NCBI GenBank assembly: GCA_004151065.3
Contig: NWUY0300066411.1
Coordinates: 1-21,076, forward strand
Reading direction: 5' to 3'
From: Larix sibirica
Taxonomy: Eukaryota; Streptophyta; Pinopsida; Pinales; Pinaceae
Length of the DNA stretch: 21,076 nt
Under the pieces are notes generated by a model. That model did no database searches and was not told the DNA's origin. It saw nothing but the letters and a program-made list of their open reading frames with translations. A program made the position numbers and the translations under genes. Of the stretch, positions 1-9,534 are shown piece after piece; the stretch's first letter is position 1, and each line of letters opens with the position of its first letter.

Positions 1-600
1 ACCACTAGTATTGGTTTGTGGTATTTTGATTTTTTCCTCCTTTTTCCTTTATTTTGAATAATTTCCCCTTTTATTTTTATTTTTGGGGGATTTTGACCAT
101 TTTTTGTGGGATTTTAATGTTTTTTGAAATATTTTCATTAATTGATGAGGGAGATAATGATCATTTGTCCATTTAGTTACCAATTTAGGGGTTTTTGGGT
201 TTTAGGAGGCCAAAAATGTAGGGAAAAAGGATAAATGGTTTATGTGACTAGGGGGGTGAGCTAGGTGAAAAAAATTGGGTGTTAATAGGTCCACTAGGTA
301 GTTTAATGAAATAATATAATAGTGGGGAGTTAGTTGGAATAGATCCCTAGGAATACTCATGAGAAAGTATAAATACACATGAGTATCATTTCATTGAGAT
401 ATGTGATTGTATTGAGATATGTGGGATGTATTCATTTGTATCAAGCATGGCTTGTAAAGTGATTCCTTCCTTGAGTATTTGATGGTGTTACCCTACCTTA
501 GGTACATATTACATGATATTCCCTTTGGGTACCTCTATGTATATCATATATTATCCTCCACTAGGTACATTATAGAGAACTTCAAAAAATAAATATTTGA
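1..600 (+). repeat. AT-rich region, possible LTR remnant
   Basis: No gene is visible. The stretch looks like the promoter and R/U5 part of a plant LTR: a TATA-like motif (gtataaatac, about 368-377) is followed by a short direct repeat of attgagatatgtg (about 395-424) and by spaced ggtacat motifs between 500 and 570. An A-rich run containing aataaa lies near 586-594. Neither LTR end (TG...CA), primer binding site nor target duplication could be fixed, so the assignment is an inference. It lies directly upstream of the RNase H-like remnant and may belong to the same decayed element. Confidence 0.25.
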
Positions 601-622
601 ATAGGAGAGAGAGGTGTAAGTG

Positions 623-1014
623 GGGGTTGTGTTAAATGCTAGAGGAAAATAGGAATTGAGATTTTCCTTGGGGATCGAGGTTGCAACAAACAATGAGGCA
701 AAGGTTTTGGATCTATATTAGGGATGTGTTTTCTAAAGAATAAATGGATTTCAAATGTTATTATGGTGGGTGACTCCTCAATTAGAATTAGATATATTCA
801 TTATCACATAACTCCATGGGCCACTCGTCTAGGCCGACTCATGCTCGAAACTTAAGCTCTAGCAGACAATTACAAAAGTATTTGTTTCTATCGAGTATTG
901 AGGATTTATAATACACTGGCAAACATAAAAGTAAATGAAGTCATTTCTATAGACCCTAGAAGGATTAGGATAAATAGGGGTGGATTTGTCTCATCCCCCT
1001 TCCGGTTCCCTTGA
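623..1014 (+). pseudogene. Decayed RNase H-like domain of a plant retroelement
   Basis: Two frames together give an RNase H-fold pattern. The first (623 to about 733) has a GVVLNARG start and then GIEVATNNEAK, the typical TNNEA segment. After a frameshift near 733-736 comes NVIMVGDSS, the conserved GDS aspartate strand. Then follow ITPWATRLGRLMLE, ALADNYKSICFYRVLR and YNTLA, matching the family's C-terminal (H/R)VLR..N..AD segment. Stops occur at 650 and within the later part. It could come from a plant LINE or from the second RNase H of Tat-lineage gypsy elements; the sequence does not decide. It reads on, in the same frame, into the unidentified region downstream. It is not functional. Confidence 0.6.
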
Positions 1015-1992
1015 TTATCAACCTCTTCCTAAAGTTACCATGTAATCAAATTGGAGTGACGAGGGGTGCAACATTTGGATGGAGAATCAAAGGGAATTAA
1101 GGATCCCACGGGAAATGTACAACCACATTTAAGTTTCCTTGTGTGGATATTTGTAAATTCTAAGAAGATGGGAAAAAAACTTGAATTTGGTTTTATTATG
1201 GAGCATGGTTTTATTACTCTCATATCTTGTCTATTTCTCGTAGTTTTCTATGTCTTCCTGGGACAAGGAATAGTTGTATGAGAAGTATTCATTTTCAATG
1301 AGGCGGTTTCTTTAGGCCAGTCTTCTCCTGTGAATCTGTGGAATCAGGTGGACCTTGGCTTAGAAGGACATAGTGTATTGAATTGGATTTAGAAGGATAG
1401 TGGTCATTGGGTATGTCAAGCTAATCATTGGTTTGAACACAACAAATCCATGGCTAGTTTTCATTTTCATAAATATAAATGTGTGTTTTGTTCAAACTGC
1501 AAGATTAAAAGGGGTGTGAGGCATTATGAGTGTCACACATATAAAGTGCAATATGAATTTGACATATCTAATTAAAACTGGGAAATCTGGAAGGGTGAAC
1601 TAAAAGCAAAAGTTGAAGCACAATTTCAAGTCTAGCAAATGCCCAATGCATCCATTTGGTAGAAAGAAAACAAGGGTAAGGAAAAGGAATTTGCAGATTT
1701 CATGGTAAACTCCAATAAAATCCATGCAGTAATGGACACTATGTTAAACTTATCCAATGGATATCGCTTTCCTGAGAGAAAGTTGTTGTCCTCAAATCCT
1801 CCAAATAGGTCCTTTGGCTCCTTCCCATTCGAAGTCCCCAAGGTAAAATTGGAAGAAACAGTGAAGTAAGGGTGATGCTTGAACAACATTGGGAAGATGA
1901 AGCTAGTTGATTTAAAAAAATCAATCTCTAGGTTGGTTTCAAACGTGAACCCATTAATGGGCATGACTTCATGTAAATATTTTTTAAGATAA
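1015..1992 (+). pseudogene. Unidentified decayed ORF in frame with the RNase H-like domain
   Basis: The frame of the RNase H remnant stays largely open to about 1992. It has stops at 1279, 1390, 1573, 1633, 1660, 1867 and 1873, far fewer than expected in AT-rich noise. Visible parts are a hydrophobic stretch at about 1198-1278 (a run such as FITLISCLFLVVFYVFLG, possibly one membrane segment), then a Trp/His-rich part (HWVCQANHWFEH). Next come a cysteine cluster (CVFCSNC, then HYEC, about 1480-1540) that could bind zinc, a Lys/Glu-rich stretch, and a basic/proline-rich tail. It matches no family I recognise; the cysteine spacing is not the HHCC of retroviral integrases nor the CCHC of gag. It is probably the C-terminal part of the same retroelement polyprotein or a second ORF of it. 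Confidence 0.45.
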
Positions 1993-3439
1993 TTTTTACA
2001 AGGTACTGTGATTATTAGCTCAATGTGTTACACGGTATACTAGTTGAGTCCATAACTATGCTTCCAACACATTAGGGATAGAAAAATTGTTGGACAACAA
2101 TTTTAAATTTTGGAGAAATTTTGAAGCTCTAATGAAACTTGTTTAAACATTTATGTATTAATTTCTTGGCTTGTTTGAGCACAACCAATAATTAATACCA
2201 AGTTTCATCGATCTATTTAAAAGAATAATAATAAAAGTTTGAAGAAATCTTAAATTCAATGCCTTTTATTTCCATATCCTATGCAATGTTCAATCATGGA
2301 ATGTATTTGAATGGTTGGAGTTAGGGGTGTGTTGTAGGGAACTAGTGGTATGCAACAAATTTAGACAAGTGAATATGCATGAGATTTGATATTTACATCT
2401 TCTGCATTCAATCCAATGCGTATGTTTTCCTGCAACAATTCATTTTGTTTATACGGGGGTCATTAATCCTATATTATGCTATGTGCTTTATGTTCTATTA
2501 TGCCCTACTATGTTTATTATATGTTCTATTTGCATGTGGGTTTTTGACCCTGTAGTAAATTGTGTTCTCATTGTTCTACATTGATTTTCTTTATTGTCAT
2601 AGAAATGATAGAGATAGGTTCATGCAAGAAGGAACAAGGTTATATCACAAATTGCATCTCACAATATCTGCAGTTGCATAGACCAGGTTTGACATGTTTG
2701 CATTAACCCATTACATTAGTCATTGTCCCTATTTTGATAAGTCTACTAAACAAGATGAGAATCAATATGTAACTGGGGTCAAATTTTTGAAACAAATATG
2801 ATATGCTTAAATAAATTTATCGGACAACAATGAAGTCACAAATCAAAAATCGTTGTCTATCGATGAATATCAACCCAAATTTACATAGGTCAATTTATTG
2901 TTGTCAATACTAAGGAACCTAGTGTAATAGAATTGGTCGAAAAACACTATAAATGAAACTCTCAAATTTAACAAGGTCCCCTTTGTCTAACACCTCAATT
3001 TGATCTTTTGGTTATGGATCCATATCCAAGTACAAGAGGTTCTGAGTTCCTTCATCCCAGCTAACCCAATGTAGATATGAATAAGCCTTCAATAACCCAT
3101 CAAACAACAACAAAATTATATATTACAATAATTACCACACCACTACTTGGTCATATTATTAACTTTGTCTTCCTTACTCTCCTCTTCTTTCTCATTTCCT
3201 CTTCTCCTTTTAACATGCGGCATGTGAACACGAAATGGGCATGTCGATTTACTACCCACAAATGAACCTATAGTCATCTAATGAAATCTTTACTAATGTG
3301 TCCCCTTCCATATGAGCGATATGTTTACTATACTAATACAAAACAACCCCACTATTCCAAAACTATGAACTACCTCAATGTGATGTAGGAACATCCCTGG
3401 TAGTGAATCTATCCTACATGAATATTACTTGCGAGTGGC
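1993..3439. other. No recognisable gene; AT-rich spacer
   Basis: About 1.4 kb with only short open frames, such as a 62-codon one at 3077-3265 that begins MNKPSITHQTTTK and shows no family resemblance. A perfect 10-bp inverted repeat with a 2-base centre lies at 2083-2104. No LTR ends, splice-bounded exons or RNA genes were seen. Confidence 0.5.
2083..2104. repeat. Short perfect inverted repeat
   Basis: AAAATTGTTG, two bases, then CAACAATTTT: 10-bp arms with perfect complementarity. It is AT-rich, is not followed by a T run on either strand beyond the arm itself, and no gene is adjacent. It may be chance in AT-rich DNA. Confidence 0.5.
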
Positions 3440-4100
3440 TTGGATAATTTCAAGGATTAAAGGGATAGTTCTTCTACAATTCGACTAATGAACAATAAGG
3501 AGATAAATTAGCTCCAGGTTCAAGCATTCATTTCCTAGGTAAAAAGTGGCATACGAGGCAAAATCCTTGACAAGAATTATCTAAACTAATTTTTAACAGG
3601 ATGGTATATAGTTGGGCCCAATCAAATCCTTTATAGAGAGGTCAAATACACATTAGATTTTACATGGCATTTTAGCTTGCCAAGATTGGAGGCAAGGAGA
3701 TTTGTCAGAATATATGAACAAAACAATTCATGTCTAAAGTTAACTATGAACAAAAATATTTTAGAGTTGGAAAAAGTGAACTTCAATATTGTCCAATTCA
3801 CACATCTGAAAGATATATAACTTATATCAAGGTGGTTGACAGACTCAAATAGTGTCAAAGCTAAATTTCTATCAAAAGCATCACGTGAAACTTTTCTTTT
3901 GGGTGGTTATAGGGAGACTATTCCATGTGATATATGTGAGAACTCATGTTTCCCATCCCTTACACTTCAATGGATCAAATACTTTCACCATGGTAGTTTG
4001 GATGATGACTAAGATTTTTCCAAATGAATTAAACTATGTAGATATTCATGAGTTGGTGGTTATTAATGGCTTAATTGGAGACCATTTGGACTGGGTAGAA
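3440..4100 (+). pseudogene. TPS: Terpene synthase pseudogene fragment, copy A
   Basis: Terpene synthases convert prenyl diphosphates into terpenes. This fragment covers the end of the N-terminal alpha-helical domain and the start of the class I catalytic domain. Seen in order, with frameshifts: FFYNSTNEQ (about 3471-3497; the family has FF.F.GQS.EQ), a degenerate LYRAS/FPGEK segment (about 3505-3560), then TWHFSLPRLEARRF (3662-3703; conserved PW...LPRLEAR). Next are NILELEKVNFNIVQ (conserved LELAKLDFN..Q), LISRWL (about 3821-3838), FFWVV (about 3895-3910), a ruined DDxxD site near 3925-3937, and HHGSLDDD (about 3988-4011; family YDTHGSLDDL). Stops and shifts are numerous. No intron interrupts the LEAR-to-RWW region, where plant TPS genes often have one, so a retroposed origin is possible but unproven. 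It has a diverged direct copy 1.7 kb downstream. Confidence 0.72.
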
Positions 4101-4596
4101 TTGTTACCATGAGAACAGGGGGAATTATGTGAGACAAAAGTAATAGTGACAGAGGAGAAGTGTAGATGACTCCAACAAGTGTGTGACGATGGGAAAATTT
4201 ATCTAAACAAGTGAGTGAAGTACACCTCCAGTTGTAGGATTGGGTAAATATTCTAAGAGGATATACAACTCCAATCTTGAAGAGTGTTGGGTAGAGACTA
4301 TGGAGGATGAGGTATTGAAGAATCTACAAGAGTATTTTGCAGTGGATGTTATAGAAGAAGAGAGAATCGCATAAGAATAAGGAATATAATGTAGATGATT
4401 ACAAAGGGAGATAGTGGAGGCTCCAATGAAAATTGCAACCATGATAATGAGAGGAATTCTTGTAGTGAGAGGAAGAACCATAAGAGAGAATGTTGGTTCA
4501 AAGGTAGTGGAAGATATTGTAAAGTATATACTACAATTCATGATAGGGATGGATCTCTCTGGATTGGTCTCGTAAAGGGGAAGGGTCACAACCAAA
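4101..4596. other. Spacer between terpene-synthase copy A and gag
   Basis: No product is recognised. Both strands hold open frames (for example 4203-4595 on the minus strand), but none resembles a known family. The end of homology between the two terpene-synthase copies falls near 4096. The stretch could be gypsy leader sequence, since it lies just before the gag remnant in the same orientation. Confidence 0.4.
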
Positions 4597-5178
4597 GTGA
4601 TCCAAATGAGTGATGAATATGAAGAGGAAGATGTGCAGCAACACGAAATGAAGATGGAGGAGATGCCAAAATATTCTAGAAGTGGAGACGCGAAAGAATT
4701 GATAGAGTGGATTGAATATGTGCAAAATTATTTTTTCTTCCATGAAGTGGAACAAACCCAGCAACTGAATATTATATATGAAATATTGAGAGGCTATGCA
4801 TCTAACTAGTGGGAGAAGTTTAAGATGGATGGAAAATGGAGAGGCAAAGGAAATATACAAAATTGGGAGAAGATGGACACCAAGTTGAGAGGTAACTTTG
4901 TAAATTCCAAGTATACTTTGAAGATGTGAAAAAGGTTAGAGAAGTTAAATCAGAATGATAGATGTGTCAATTATTTTGAAGAATTTTGTAGCATGGCCAT
5001 GAGAGTTTATTTTCTGGGATATAGTGAGGAAAAAATCATGCACTTTATGGATGGATTGAAGTCATCCATTAGAAGGAAGATAGGTGAAAAGAAAATAGTA
5101 TCATTATAAGAGGCCTATTATTTGGCCTTGATAATTGACAAGGTGCGGATGAAGAGAAAGCATGAGGGCATGCAATGA
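4597..5178 (+). pseudogene. gag: Ty3-gypsy-type gag (Retrotrans_gag) pseudogene
   Basis: A single frame runs from 4597 with in-frame stops at 4807, 4927, 5107 and 5176. It has an acidic N-terminus, then AKELIEWIEYVQNYF (about residues 31-45) and WEKFK after the first stop. It continues with WEKMDTKLRGNFV, KRLEKLNQNDRCVNYFEEF and LKSSIRRKIG, ending in EAYYLALIID. The order and spacing match the plant gypsy capsid domain (W..F...L...F, L..L.Q....V..Y...F..., f..GL), which assembles the virus-like particle shell around the element's RNA. No CCHC zinc knuckle, protease or reverse transcriptase follows: the same frame passes straight into terpene-synthase-like sequence at about 5200. There is no frameshift within the domain, so decay is mainly by point mutation. 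Confidence 0.68.
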
Positions 5179-5199
5179 GAGGAGAGGGAAGGAGAAAAA

Positions 5200-5870
5200 C
5201 ATTCCATAAGCAAGTTGTCTCTATTTCGAGCTACAAACATTTCATTTCCTGAAGAAAAAGTGATGGATGATGCGAGATTATCTACACTACTTTTTAATAG
5301 GATGGGATGTGGGTGAATTCAATCAAATCCTTTTGAGAAAGGTGAAATACATGTTAGAGTTTCCATGGAATTATAGTGTGCCAATATTGGAAGCAAGGAG
5401 CTTTATCAAAATATATGGACAAAACAATTCATGGCTCAAGTCAACTATGAACAAAAGCTTTTAGAGTTTGAAAAATTGGATTTCAATATTCATCAATTCA
5501 CACATGATAAAGGCATACATCTTATATCAAGGTGGTTGAAAAACTCAGATATAGAAGAACTAGATTTCTATCAAAGGTGTAGTATGGAACATTTCTTTTG
5601 GGTGGTTACAAGCACATTCAAACATCCTGAGTTTTCTCTAAGCATATTGTATTCACAAAAATTGGTACAATGATGATTAATTTAGATGACATATATGATA
5701 ACCCATGCTACCCATATCTCATGTACACGTCAATGGATCAAATACTTTGATCATGGTTTTTTAGGTGATGACTTTGTCGTTTACAAATTAATTAATCGAT
5801 GGAGCATATTCATGAATCAATAATTACTAATAGATTAATAGGAGACCAATTGGTATAGGACTCGAGAGAT
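5200..5870 (+). pseudogene. TPS: Terpene synthase pseudogene fragment, copy B
   Basis: This is the better preserved copy. It starts as SKLSLFRATNISFPEEKV (about 5208-5261; family LYRAS...FPGEK). After frame changes come [23 protein letters not shown] (about 5340-5408, quoted in part; LEAR is conserved), [34 protein letters not shown] (about 5521-5538) and MEHFFWVVTSTFKHPEFSLS (about 5584-5643). One frame away is LDDIYD (5682-5699), a complete aspartate-rich DDxxD motif that binds Mg2+ and the diphosphate substrate in active enzymes. A 49-base insertion (5700-5748) then separates it from DHGFLGDD...INRW (about 5749-5805), the normal continuation of the motif. Stops and frameshifts make it nonfunctional. 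It aligns with copy A at an offset of about 1.7 kb, and both carry the extra 45-49 bases after the DDxxD site. Confidence 0.75.
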
Positions 5871-6570
5871 TAAAATAACAATATGGGACCTCCTTTTATT
5901 TCCCAATACTTCATAAATTGGAAACAAGTGCAGGACGAAGTGTTTTTGGTTCTCACAAATTTAGTCTTTGTAATGGTAGAGTGGGAATCGAGTTAAACAA
6001 AAGATGAGGGAATGGCTTCGTGTATGTAATTAAGGCTCGAGAATTCTTGCTCATAAATATCAATAAAATAATTATGCATTGACTTCTCTTATGTGAGACT
6101 ATGTGTGGTGCATCTATGTAATGTACCCAGATCCCTTTGCAACTATGTGTGGTGCATCTATGTAATGTACCTAGATCCCTTTTCACTATTGTTGAGGGGA
6201 TGAGGCACTCAAAAATCTAACCAATTTCCTTGTTAACGTATCCTTAGGAAAAAACAAAGTAAATAGAGGCAAATTATTTAATTTAAGAATATTATGAATA
6301 AATGAAATCCTTCTAGAACAACTTAGAATGTGTTTAGACATCAATTACAACATTCTCTAGTTCCAGTGTGTTAATATTTGGTTGAGATTTGATCTTTAAT
6401 TATTTTAATGCAGAGACTTGAAGCAATGAGACAATTCAATCCATGAAATTCATACAACCATAACACAATATATACCCTGGGGAAAATCCTCAAAATTATG
6501 AGAACAAAAACCCCAACAATTCTTCTCAGTATAATATAATGGATAGCAGAGAATGTTTCTTTTACAACAT
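5871..6570. other. No recognisable gene; contains a 44-bp tandem duplication
   Basis: Only short, unsupported frames are present. A tandem duplication lies at 6098-6185. The stretch 6460-6520 (ccctggggaaaatcctc and nearby) recalls the 'ccccaatgggg' part of the minus-strand copia LTRs at 7880-7910 and 8885-8910. It may be a diverged LTR fragment, but no boundary could be fixed. Confidence 0.4.
6098..6185. repeat. 44-bp tandem duplication
   Basis: Two adjacent units (6098-6141 and 6142-6185) begin actatgtgtggtgcatctat and contain gatcccttt near their ends. They differ at about three positions. They lie in non-coding DNA and look like a simple slippage or unequal-exchange product. Confidence 0.85.
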
Positions 6571-6680
6571 AGCAGATTGCTTTCGGAAGATAAGAGATCC
6601 GTCGATGGGGTCACAATTGTGTTAGCAAACTCCCACAACTTGTTCTCCATGAGAACCAACGTGCCCTCGCCTTCCATCTT
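6571..6680 (-). pseudogene. gag: Start of copia gag, truncated (element 2)
   Basis: On the minus strand the frame gives LVLMENKLWEFANTIVTPST. It matches LVPMENNLWEFASKGVTAS of the gag in the neighbouring element (about 11665-11600). The MVAAKRF-like start found in the other copy is absent here, apparently deleted, and gag homology ends at about 6571. An open frame covering 6450-6677 is chimeric: gag at its start and unrelated sequence after. Confidence 0.6.
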
Positions 6681-6689
6681 CCAAACTGT

Positions 6690-7737
6690 TGAATTGCTGC
6701 TCGGATTTATGCCCGCCGCTTGAATTTCTACCCATTGCCCGAATTTTTGCCCACTACCTGCAGCCTTATGTTGTTGCTCGAGGTCTTTTTTGGGGCTGCC
6801 GAACCTTTTACAGTCTGCTCAATTGCTTTTCTAGGTTGCCTAAGCCCTTCTGGGCGTTTCCCGGCTTCTTTTATGGGTTGCCCGCGGCCTGCCCGAATTC
6901 TCTATGGTTTCCCAGAAGTTGTTCTAGGTTGCCCGCCTGCTGCCCTACTTACCTAGCTTGCTCGACTATGGTTGACTTCTTGCTAGCAGCCTTGCTCACC
7001 TATAGCTTCCTTAGCGGTTGTCTATTAGCGACTGCCCTATGGCAATTGCCTGTCACTCCTTTGTTCTGCATCCTCTACGCCCATCACATGCTCTCATGTC
7101 GGCATCATTTTCCTACCTATATGCATGCTACTCTGTGCGGCCCTCCTGCAGTTAGCTCCTACACTATCACAACCTCTCGTTGACTTTCTCCACGAAGTTG
7201 TTTGTGTAGTTGTTCACCCTACTAGCTCGTCTCACCACCCAGCTCCTGCCTCCACATCACTTCCTACTAGCAGACTACCTCTGCCGACTAGCCTTGCTGA
7301 CGAATTCTCCAACAGTGGCCTAATGCCAGCGGATTGGTCTGCGACTTCCACTACCTCTTGCTTGTTCACTCCTCTATTGTCCACTCCACCCAACTGCCAT
7401 CTCCTCTGCCCAACTCTGCACACAACCTACACTCCACTCCCTACTGTCGCCTTCCTTGCCTTCCTGCCTCTTGCCACGTACCTGCTGCAGCCCACGCAAC
7501 CTTGCTCAAGCCACCTCCCAGTGCCAACTCTGATGTCTCCTCTACGCAGCTTTGTACGCAATGGTTGCGGCTGCCAACTCCGTTGTCACCCAGCTCACGA
7601 CGCAAATCCTCCCTCAGCCCACAATCTCTACAGTACACTCGATCGTACGTTGTACGGCTCATACGACGGTTTCCATTTTTTTTTGCCTATAAACCCTTGT
7701 CAAACACAATTTCCTTCTTCAAAGTTTAAAGAGATGG
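6690..7737 (-). other. G-rich 5' leader of copia element 2
   Basis: This is the untranslated stretch between primer binding site and gag in the minus-strand orientation. On the plus strand it is strikingly C/T-rich, with repeated 'ttgcccg' and 'gcccta' words, in contrast to the AT-rich neighbourhood. It opens long plus-strand frames (6689-7183 and 7125-7742). These have no domain resemblance and are antisense by-products of the base bias. The equivalent leader of the other element is 11725-12920. Confidence 0.6.
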
Positions 7738-7747
7738 TCTAATACCA
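7738..7747 (-). promoter_or_regulatory. Primer binding site of element 2 (tRNA-iMet type)
   Basis: On the minus strand the sequence is TGGTATTAGA, directly after the LTR's terminal CA. It differs at one base from TGGTATCAGA, the copia site complementary to the 3' end of initiator Met tRNA, which primes minus-strand DNA synthesis. Confidence 0.75.
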
Positions 7748-8344
7748 TGTTAAATTCTAAATGTCGGATCCGATCTCTGTTATCAATAATTACAAAATTA
7801 TAACAGAAACACACTGACATTTTTAAATAATAACGCAGCTGAATAAAATAGTAAATCAATTGCATTTGACAAACTCGTTTACCATGGAAAACCCCAATGG
7901 GGAAAAACTAACAACCAATGATTTGGGCTCTCGTCCTGGGAAAATGGCCCACTAAGGGATTACAAAACAACAAATAGCCTAGCCTATCACACCTCAAGAT
8001 CTGTCTTTCGATCTTGTTGGCTGTTACTCTGTTGTTGCCTCTTGCTCCTTTCCTCTGACCCTGCCCCTGCACACTTGGATAAAGTCTTTCTCCAACCAAT
8101 CAATGAGATCTCACTATCTCCCTTTGTGCGACTATTGTGTCTCCTCCTCTCACTTTCACTATCTCACTCTATGTGACTGTTGTGTCTCCTCCTCTCACTT
8201 AGGCATTTGACTTAAAAAGGCATTCACTTTAATAATTCATTTAATTAAAATGAATCTCCTAAGTCTAAGAGATGTTAGTGGTGATTTCCACCTATTAGAC
8301 ACAAAACCTGTGGAAGTACTTGTCTGATGCTACAAACATCAACA
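7748..8344 (-). repeat. 5' LTR of copia element 2
   Basis: In plus-strand reading it runs from TGTTAAATTC to ACATCAACA, 597 bp. It shares landmarks with the LTRs at 8738 and 12931: 'aacgcagc', 'ccatggaaaacccc', 'cctcaagatc', a 'tgtctcctcctctcactt' motif and a 'ctgatgctacaaacatcaaca' end. The motif around 'tgtctcctcctctcactt' is tandemly duplicated (period 45, about 8131-8200). A palindrome lies at 8235-8255. It served as promoter and terminator of the element. Confidence 0.75.
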
Positions 8345-8539
8345 ATGGAAAGATAGAGGAACTGACCTTTTAGTTCCTATTCATCCCTCTTTTCCTCTCC
8401 TATTTCAGTTATCTAATTCAATTAACTCATCATTTTTCCTCTTTCATCTTATTCCACTTTACATAGCATTGTCTTTACATAGTTTATAACCTTCATAAAT
8501 TGTTGGATTACATTGCAGGTACTGAGTCTTACATCCATT
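8345..8539. other. Flank between element 2 and the host copia protease remnant
   Basis: No coding similarity is visible. The sequence is pyrimidine-rich and contains gattacattgcag|gt, which resembles a plant 3' splice site (about 8508-8522), but no exon could be tied to it. It presumably belongs to the older plus-strand copia element whose protease region follows. Confidence 0.35.
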
Positions 8540-8737
8540 CGTTGGTTTGGTTCCATTTTGGATCAGAGACGAGGATCAAAGAGTAATGAAGATAATTGAT
8601 ATGTTGATTTAGGGGCATCTAGACATTTTACTAACAATGTTAATTGTTATGATGATTTTGTAGAGGATAAATCTCAATATGATTCTATTGTGTTGAGTGG
8701 TAGAGAAGAATACAAGGTTAGAGGAAAGGGAAATATT
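8540..8737 (+). pseudogene. pol: Copia protease region, 5' half (host element, split)
   Basis: The frame starting near 8540 gives YVDLGASRHFTNN, the copia aspartic-protease active-site context (normally W.VDSGAS.H.T; here the Ser after Asp is Leu). It continues with CYDDFVEDKSQYDSIVLSG and EYKVRGKGNI. A TGA replaces the Trp codon before YVD. The frame is cut at 8737 by the minus-strand copia element. It resumes on the other side of that element, after 13655, with the rest of the same domain (one-base offset). In the intact element this protease released the Gag and Pol proteins. Confidence 0.75.
8733..8737. repeat. Target site duplication, left copy
   Basis: ATATT directly abuts the TG end of the minus-strand copia element. 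The right copy at 13651-13655 is ATATC (4 of 5 match). Five base pairs is the usual copia target duplication. The interrupted host protease frame supports the same junction. Confidence 0.75.
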
Positions 8738-9283
8738 TGTTGGATTTTACAGATCCAGACCCGGTTAAACAATTCAAATAATTACTTGCAATTATTATTG
8801 AAAACACTCTAGATCTCAACAAAACAACGCAGTGGAAAAATTTGAGAAATCTTCAAATACATTTGACACTTCAGATTTACCCTAGAAAACCCCTATTGGG
8901 GAAAAACCCGCAAAGAAATTGATTTTATAAATAATATAAAACCCTCAAGCTCCCTTCTTGGGATAATGGCCCACTGAGGAAAATACCATGACAGAAGCTA
9001 GCTATCAAACCTCAAGATCAGTCCTTAGATCTTGTTGGTTACTAGCCCTCAATTGTCCCTTGCTTCATTCCTCAAACCCTGCCCGACACACTTAGCTAAA
9101 AGTTCTTCTCCAACCCTCTGTGTGATTGTTGTCTCTGTTATGTCCTCTCACCTAGGTTGTCTCTTATACTATTACAATATGCAAATACCTAGGGCCAATA
9201 CCGTGGGTCACCAAATACCAAGGGCCCTCACTTTACATAGAGTAATTACAAAAGTATATTCACTTTAATAGTTCTCTTTATTA

Positions 9284-9284
9284 N
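9284..9284. other. Single-N assembly join inside duplicated LTR sequence
   Basis: Sequence after the N (ctcaagatcagtccttcgat...) repeats, with about 10% differences, sequence already seen from 9013 (ctcaagatcagtccttagat...). This looks like two contigs from different copies or alleles placed end to end rather than merged. Confidence 0.7.
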
Positions 9285-9534
9285 TCTCAAGATCAGTCCT
9301 TCGATCTTGTTGGTTACTAGCCCTCAATTGCCCCTTGCTTCGTTCCTTGAACCCTACTCAATACACTTAAGTTGAAAGTCCTTCTCCAACCCTCCATGTG
9401 ACTGTTGTCTCTGTTATGTCTCCTCCTCTCACTTAGGTTTCCCTTTATAATATTACAATATGAAAATACCTTGGGCCAATACCATGGACCCTCACTTTAC
9501 ATAGAGTAATTACAAAAGAACATTCACTTTAATA

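Larger units (their letters stand above)
6571..8344 (-). mobile_element. Truncated Ty1-copia element (element 2)
   Basis: Read on the minus strand it has, in order, a 5' LTR (8344-7748), a primer binding site (7747-7738), a G-rich leader (about 7737-6690) and the first part of gag (about 6680-6571). The same arrangement occurs in the longer element at 8738-13650, and the LTR ends, leader base composition and gag motif show they are one family. All coding sequence after about 35 gag codons, and the 3' LTR, are missing; homology stops near 6571. Because one end is lost, no target duplication can be tested; the base pairs outside the LTR are atgga (8345-8349). Confidence 0.7.

Noticed and set aside
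4203-4860. Minus-strand open frames of 130 and 109 codons
   Set aside because: The second is antisense to the gag domain; the first overlaps the spacer and has no similarity or coding motif.
6689-7742. Long plus-strand open frames (164 and 205 codons), Pro/Ser/Leu/Cys-rich
   Set aside because: They lie antisense to the copia leader between primer binding site and gag, overlap each other in two frames, have no domain, and arise from the C/T-rich composition.
8508-8522. 3' splice site (ttacattgcag) marking an exon
   Set aside because: No open frame with protein character follows before the copia protease remnant.
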